A stretch of DNA of 64,000 bases, taken from Cryptomeria japonica (lineage: Eukaryota; Streptophyta; Pinopsida; Cupressales; Cupressaceae). Location: NCBI RefSeq assembly GCF_030272615.1, contig NC_081414.1:908741009-908805008 (forward strand), given 5' to 3'. The notes below the pieces were generated by a model, which did not search any database, was not told the origin of the DNA, and was given only the letters and a program-made list of their open reading frames with translations. This document shows positions 57,958 through 64,000 of this stretch, one piece after another; positions within the stretch are counted from its first letter, which is position 1, and each line of letters begins with the position of its first letter. The translations under genes were made by a program, and so were the position numbers.

Positions 57958-58145
57958 AACTACAAACTCTACTGACATCTTGACAACCTTTGTAATTGAT
58001 GCCAAAGGGGGAGTACTGGGATGAGAAAATTCAATATCACAGGAATCATATGCTCAGGGGGAGCACACACATTTTTGGTAACATTTTTGGACTTCACATT
58101 TTTGTATCATTTTTGAAAATTCTCATGAGTGTTGCCATCAATGCT

Positions 58146-58157
58146 AAAGAGGGAGAT
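58146..58157 (+). promoter_or_regulatory. Polypurine tract, with a second purine tract 150 bp upstream
   Basis: AAAGAGGGAGAT touches the 3' LTR. A similar AAAGGGGGAG lies at 58003-58012 after ATTGATGCC, the same pair of tracts as near 43595 and 43740. Confidence 0.8.
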
Positions 58158-58958
58158 TGTTGGCATATGCACACTCCAATGAGACATTGTATGTGATTGA
58201 GGGTTTTGCCATTGATGGAAACCTTGCAATCCTATGGCACTGACAAAGGCATTATACTGGTATCAGTAGATCACACTCTACACCGGTTTTCAAGACACCG
58301 ACACCGACACCGACACAAAAGAAAGGAAGTATACTAGCACAGAGGCCGACAGGATTTTGTTTTATTATATTTTGTTTATTATTGAAAAACTTTGTAAGCC
58401 GAGTTGGCAAATTGTAAAACGACTCTTATATATAAAAGAGATCATTGTAGATATTAGAGAGAGGAAACATAAGCATTAAGGAAAATATTAGGCAGACCTA
58501 TTGTGCGAAATATAGGTTAAGGGGTATATGTAAAGAATAGAGTAGGAACCGATACTGAATCTGGCATTGAAGATGCTATTGTAAAGCAGTACAAGTTATT
58601 GGATTTGTATAATCCTCATTGTAAGTCAGTGAGACTTCCCATTGAGTAGTGAGCTCTAGGCAGTTGGCCTTCCTGTATGTGCAGGCCCCTATTGTAAGTA
58701 ATATTCTCTTATTGGCCAGTGAGTGAATATTGTGGGTCACAAATCCCACTGAGGTTTTTCCCACACTGCGTTTCCTCGTTAAAATCTTGTGTTATGGTGT
58801 GCTTTTCATGTGGATGTTCTTGATTCTGTTTATTGCATTATTTCTTGCATACTGGTACACTGTTATATTATGTTCTGCATGTTTAAAGTTAAGAAATTCC
58901 ATATACCGATTAGATACTGATTCACCCCCCCCTCTCAGTATCTGTGGGATTCCTAACA
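58158..58958 (+). repeat. 3' LTR of the Gag-plus-unknown element
   Basis: 801 bp, same ends as 52362-53155, several percent different by eye, so an older insertion than the gypsy element. Followed by GCCTT. Confidence 0.92.
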
Positions 58959-58963
58959 GCCTT

Positions 58964-59660
58964 CTCCTCTATAGCAATATGGACAACTTCTATTTCAGTC
59001 TCCGATTCAGGTACAATCTCAGTCTAATTCTATTTTTCATTAAAATTTATATTTACATTTGCACTTTCCAAAATCTTATTCAACCTCTTATTATAAAATT
59101 TTTATGCCTTACTCCTTGTAGAATATCTTATAAATATTCCTTCATTTGACCTTGTATCAACCTTCCCTATATCTTCCTCATCTTTTCTTATGTAGCACTT
59201 TCTTCCAAAGATTTTGAAATACTTCATTGTAGGAGGTTTTCCATTCCATACTCCATAAGGTGTCTTTGTGTGATTCAATCTTATCTGTACCTTTTTAAGA
59301 ATATAAACAACAATATGCATAAATTATTTCCAATACACATTGGGAAGGTTAGCATCCTTCAACATAGTTCTAGCCATTTCAACATATTCTTTCTTTCAAG
59401 GACTCCCATTTGTTGAGGGGTCCTAGGAGTAGAAAAATATCTTCTGATACTATTCTCTTCAAAGAATATATCAAATTTATTTGACATAAACTCTCCTATT
59501 CTATCAAACCTTAAACTCGTGATCTTAGTGTCTACTTGATTCTCAACCATAGACTTAAATACTTTAAAATTTTCCAATGCTTCAGGTTTTTCTTTCAAGG
59601 AAGTAATCCATATCATTCTAGAATAATCATCAATAAGAAACATAAAATACCTTTCTCCAC
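58964..59660 (-). pseudogene. Ty1/copia integrase fragment
   Basis: Minus strand: FLIDDYSRMIWITSLKEK, a TSLRFDRIGEFMSNKFD segment, IRRYFSTPRTPQQMGVLERK, then RLNHTKTPYGVWNGKPPTMK. This is the copia integrase core (Asp in DDYS, Asp in RFDR, Glu in LERK) with substitutions at conserved neighbours (RGGEF to RIGEF, QNGVAE to QMGVLE). Stops separate the pieces. It continues into the RT fragment at 52356 across the inserted element. Confidence 0.85.
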
Positions 59661-60189
59661 CTAGTCACCTTGTCCTTGTAGGTCCACATAAATCTATATG
59701 AATCAAATCTGAAGGTTTTGAAGTTGAATACTCCTTATTCTTGAATCTTCTCTTTGCTTGCTTTTCCAACTAACATCCCTTGCATACAATATAAAAGGTT
59801 TGATAATCTTTGGTAAATCGCTCACCAGATTTAATCTTCACCATATTGTCAAAGTTGATAGGCCCCATCCTTATTTTCCACAACTAGCATTCACTGCTTT
59901 GCGCTAGCATACAACTACATCCTCTCTTATTGTTCACATTGTGGACATTTCCATTAGTACTTATACCTTCTGCAACTAATTTTGTGGAGCTTCATTTTTT
60001 GATTTCACATCTAGACACATTAAATATGAGCTTATAAGCCTTACTACACATCTAGCTCACACTCAAAATATTGTCTCATACCTTTAGCATAATAAACATC
60101 ATTAGTCTTATTTTTACCATCACAAAAAATAATACCTTTACCAAAAATAGGTGCAACTTCCTCACCTACAATTTTTTTAGATCCACCGT

Positions 60190-60640
60190 TATACTATTCA
60201 AAGTGAATGAACTTTCCTTTATCACCTATTATATGATTTGAACATCTTGAATCAATTATCCATGCTTTAGGCTCTACTTTTGCATGTTTTGTAGTCTTCA
60301 CATTTATATATTTATTAGCCCTCTTCATATCTTTAGGATTTTTTAACTTTTCCTTATTTTTCTCCTCTATACCTAAAATCAATGATTCTTCATTTGAGTC
60401 ATCACCATCTTCTTTAGATGAATAGGTCTCCATTGAACACAAATTATTCTTAGGCTTGGCTTTGTCATTTATTATCTTATTTCTATTATTCCATTTCTAA
60501 TTGTCCTTTCCCTTATTAGAATCATCAAGTCTTTTACCATAATCTTCCTTATAATTACATCTAGAAGCATAATGACCAATCCTTCCACAATTGAAACGGT
60601 TGAAGGGTAACTTATTTTTGTATTTTCTAGAACCTATCTT
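60190..60640 (-). pseudogene. Ty1/copia zinc knuckle and protease fragment
   Basis: The minus strand shows FNCGRIGHYASRC (knuckle) near 60560-60600 and WIIDSRCSNHIIGDKGKF at 60205-60260, where copia proteases normally read DSGCSNHMTGD. The Gly after the catalytic Asp-Ser has become Arg. Non-functional. Confidence 0.8.
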
Positions 60641-60756
60641 TAGTCTTCTTACAAAATTTGCTTCTATCTCATCCATGTCATTGCTTTCTTTAGGTTCATC
60701 TTCAATCTTCTTGGTAGCTTTGAATGCTATTTCTTTCTTCTATTTTCACAAATAAT

Positions 60757-61074
60757 CTAGCTCAACAATCTAAAAGGTAGAGAGAGGGAGCTATAGAGCT
60801 TATCCAAAGTGAATTTTTCCATATCATGACTTTCTTTAATGTCATACTTCTTAGTTTTGTAGCATTTTGGCAGTGTTAGCATCACTTTTCTCACAACTTC
60901 ACTTTCATCTAATGTTCCACCAATACCCATAATTGCATTTACAATCTCATTTACTTGGTGTAGGTATCTTTCAATGTTCTTATCATAAAACATCCTTAAG
61001 TTCTCAAATTTGTGCTTTAGATTTCTCAACTTGGCTTGCTTTGTCTTCAAATCATTTTCATACAGACTACTCAT
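60757..61074 (-). pseudogene. Ty1/copia Gag fragment
   Basis: 105 codons, including YLHQVNEIVNAIMGIGGTL, VVRKVMLTLPKCYKTKKYDI and KFTLDKLYSSL, matching the Gag polypeptide of copia elements (UBN2-type). Upstream pieces of gag to about 61380 are frame-broken. Confidence 0.78.
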
Positions 61075-61429
61075 TTTTTCCTAGATTTTTTTAGTAGACT
61101 TCAACTCCATAACTTTAGAAAATACTAAATCACTTGACTGACTAATAATTTCAACTCTAGCCTTTACACTACTCTCATGTTCCTTGATCTCATTCAGAGT
61201 CTAAGGACCATTTATGAGAGTAGTATACCCAGTTCTAATAATACCCCATATTCTAGTCAGCAAGGATCCCAAATGATATTCCATCCTTTCCTTCCAATAA
61301 GAGTAATTTTTGCCATAAACTTTGGTGCTTTGTAATTATATTCCCACACCATTTGAATTCTTCCTCAAGAGGTGGAGCTTCAATAATAGGAACCCTTTTT
61401 TAATGCCAATTCGTAAACACATTATAGGA

Positions 61430-61503
61430 CTAAGATGGGGGTTGAATCAGTCTGGACCTCAAAATACTAAGATGGGGGTTGAATCAGTCTGGACCTCAAA
61501 ATA
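61430..61503. repeat. 37-bp perfect tandem duplication
   Basis: The unit starting CTAAGATGGGGGTTGAATCA occurs at 61430-61466 and again at 61467-61503. It covers the end of the copia LTR on the minus strand, where a C-rich run precedes the LTR end. Confidence 0.9.
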
Positions 61504-62640
61504 CTCTACTTCTAAATATTTAACCCATAATTAGCTTAATAGTGCAATTATGAAATATTAAAGCATAAATCACAATAAACACATAAGGCCGAATTTAACT
61601 AGAAAACCCTAAAGAGGAGAAAAACATAGTGAGAATCACACTTACAATATGAATAACTAATTACAATGTTTTAGGCTCAAGGCCAAGGAGCTTATTGCAC
61701 TTGATAGAACTTGCAAGACTAAGGAGCACAACCTTAGGGCAAGATACAAGGGACTACACAAACTACGAAAAGTAACAAACCTTCTTCTAGAAGGCACATG
61801 GAATAGAAGAATTGAAATAAATAAGATCTCCTAATTGTAAAATTATCCTTGAATCAGTGTGTTAAGCAATCGATATCATGGAAAACATATTTGACATCAA
61901 CTACTGTCTCAAAACAGTGTCACACTAAAGATATCATCACTAAATCTCTTCAGAAACTGACTTTGACACCAAATACTCTTGCATATCATTGAGGTCCACT
62001 TCACATCAATCCACACAAATTCGATATACTAACTCATACAACCACACATCTATATATACAAGATTACTTATTAATGCCCTCGAGTAGGTTGGCTAGAGAT
62101 AGAATATACAATATTACATAAATTAGGCCATTGAGACCAACAATACCAAATGTGATCCACTCCAAGAGATAGAGGGGAACCAAACACATCACAAAAAATC
62201 CTTAAAAAATTATTACAATGACCCACACATGCTAACACATCCTCTAAAGTTAGCATTAAATGAAATGTGTAGATAAACAATAAAGCACATTAACCAGTGA
62301 GCTGAAAAACATCATTGAATGAAAAATATGCAATGTGGATCTACACATGCCACAATGAGACCCATAAAAACATCCAAAATCAGCCTTCTATTCATATTTA
62401 GACCAAAGGAGCATTATTAAAAATATCACCACCCCAGTCAGCCAAAGACCAAAACAATTAACAATATAGAACATGGAACAACATAACTTCACTTGCCAAT
62501 CAAACTAGGACTCAAAAACTCAAGTGGAACACTACACAATCTAAATTAAATTTTCCTCCAAGCTACAATACTTGAATCCACATATCTGAGAACCTCTAAG
62601 CATTCTTCAGACTATTTTTGACATAGACACTTGTTGTCAG
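61504..62640 (-). repeat. Probable 5' LTR and leader of the minus-strand copia element
   Basis: The minus strand at 61560-61660 carries the shared LTR blocks (a GTTTTTCTCC block, an AGGGTTTTC block). The outer end could not be located, so the extent is approximate. Confidence 0.4.
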
Positions 62641-64000
62641 AAATAGAAACAACTAACTCTATCATTTGAGTAACGAAGGACGTGGAAACCTGATAATGCA
62701 ATATATACATAGAAGATAAACATTATATCCAAAATCACAAGTCATAATATTCACAAACAGAATGATTACAAAGAATTCTTCTACTGAGACATTAAATATT
62801 GTTCTACATATTGAATCTTCCATTGGACTATTCCTCCAAAAGCATGTCACAATATTTGAACACTTACTTCCAAACCATCTACAACACACATTGACATCAA
62901 GGACAACACTAGATAGGTTGACATCAATGACAAGACAACTCATCAAAATTCAAGTTTCCAAAAAGAAGTGTCAAACTAGTGTGATGTGCACTCTAGTTTG
63001 AAGGTGTCTATGCAAATAGAAAGGCACAAATTCACAATCAACAAGACCTGTAGGATTTTTCCTTAAAAAAATAGTAAAAAATAGTCGAGCAGGTGTGATA
63101 GGCACTCTAGTCTAGGGGTTTTCACTTGTTTGAAATCTAGGAATGTCTATCACAATATTTCTACACTCTTATAACACTCTATATTGTCAAATTTGGTCCT
63201 ACACAAACAAAAATAGACAAGAATGGTTGCGCTATATAGGGGCTTTCCAAGTTCAAACACTGCATTTGTTGTTCCCACATTTATATAGCTATGATTGATG
63301 AAAAAGAGATCTTTTTATTAGAAGGAAAGAGGCTAAAACAATAATGAAAGTTCTTGCAATGATAAATATTAGCTAAAATATGAAACCATTGGCATGAAGT
63401 CTCACATAAGGCTTGGTGTTTCTAGATGATAATGCATTTTTTTATTATGGAGAAACACATTATGCTTGATCATGATTATTTTGAACATGAACATTTTTGC
63501 TTGAATTCTTGGCATGTGCTCAATCAAATTTCTTATGCTTCAAGATTCAATTTTAATTGTGTGTGTTAGAGTTTGAAATGAGAAACTGAGTTGTATTTAT
63601 ATGCACCTTATAGATTTTGGAATTAATTTTCAAGGAGAGTTGAAATTGGGGATAAATACTTGGATAGGGGAAATGGGTGTCCTAGTCCTAGCCATTTGAG
63701 CCATGAAAAAGGTCATGAATAGGGGAATGCACCATGTCAATAAAAATCGTCCTAAACCTAAGCACAATTAGACATAAATTAGGCACACATTAGGTACAAC
63801 CACCAAAGTGGGTCCAAACTAAGTGTAAAATTGTTAAAGGATACAATTCACTACTCTACAACAATATTATTCAAATAAATATTAAAAATATTGAAATAAA
63901 ACTTCCAACATGATGTATAAGAGAGAAGTGAGAATATCAATATATCAATGGAAATCAAGTAGAATGTGTATTAAAGAAGCTTAAATAATACAGGCATGCT
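62641..64000. other. Unassigned AT-rich DNA
   Basis: Short ORFs only, none with a motif. A duplicated phrase, GTGTGATGTGCACTCTAGT at 62978 and GTGTGATAGGCACTCTAGT at 63095, suggests a local repeat. No gene supported. Confidence 0.4.

Larger units (their letters stand above)
52362..58958 (+). mobile_element. Complete non-autonomous LTR element encoding Gag-like protein and a large unknown protein
   Basis: LTRs 52362-53155 and 58158-58958 (794 and 801 bp, TGTTGGCATATG...TTCCTAACA), PBS, PPT and TSD GCCTT are all present. The interior (about 5 kb) holds a zinc-knuckle Gag-like ORF and a second ORF of about 1090 codons. No protease, RT, RNase H or integrase was found in any frame. The end structures (tRNA-iMet PBS, AAGAGGGAGAT before TGTTGG) resemble copia-type elements, and the element sits inside a copia relic. 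A relative of the gag part is at 1-6470 on the minus strand. Confidence 0.93.

Overview
The window is plant nuclear DNA made almost entirely of nested LTR retrotransposons. I see no intact host gene, tRNA or rRNA. The large AT-rich nested stack, long LTRs, many solo or degraded LTRs and slow decay suggest a seed plant with a very large genome, most likely a gymnosperm such as a conifer. That assignment is inference; no sequence here is species-diagnostic.

Layout from left to right. (1) 1-6890: a minus-strand copy of a non-autonomous gag-bearing element, split by a complete plus-strand element at 359-5753 (2152-bp LTRs, 1.1-kb interior, TSD ATCAG). (2) 7324-33697: a decayed older element bounded by paired direct repeats in the order A-B ... 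B-A. It contains LTR, PBS and PPT-like debris and hosts (3) a young, structurally complete 16.3-kb Ty3/gypsy element of Tat type at 15428-31728 (780-bp LTRs differing at about four sites, TSD GTTAA). This element carries gag, protease, G-patch, RT, a degenerate RNase H, a second RNase H and integrase in one long plus-strand frame. It also carries an antisense, spliced plant-mobile-domain (PMD) gene between pol and the 3' LTR. (4) 33698-49823: relics, including two copies of a gag-like region, a minus-strand solo LTR (TSD TTTTG), a DRM-type DNA methyltransferase pseudogene with an inverted repeat, and several 3' LTRs. (5) 49829-51772: a minus-strand solo LTR of the same family as the first complete element (TSD CTAAT). 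(6) 52030-61080: a degraded minus-strand Ty1/copia element split by a 6.6-kb plus-strand non-autonomous element at 52362-58958 (TSD GCCTT). The latter encodes a zinc-knuckle Gag-like protein and a large second protein of unknown function but no polymerase. (7) 61430-64000: LTR-like and unassigned AT-rich DNA.

The most notable signals are as follows. First, a tandem array of short hairpins in the PMD intron has flanking arms that change together while the loop TGTTCATCACAA stays constant. Second, the PMD gene itself has matching splice sites and its own TATA-like signal. Third, a CpG-containing word, GCGTCTGTGT, is repeated both in the gag-pol leader and in the PMD intron, in the sense orientation of each transcript. 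Fourth, premature stops are dominated by TAG in all coding relics, as expected from C-to-T decay at methylated CAG sites. Fifth, part of a DRM methyltransferase gene lies in an inverted repeat.

Most genes here are broken, so they do not act together as a pathway. The relations that can be read are parasitic: autonomous Ty3/gypsy and Ty1/copia elements are present as source or host, while non-autonomous families share LTR end sequences with the copia-type elements.
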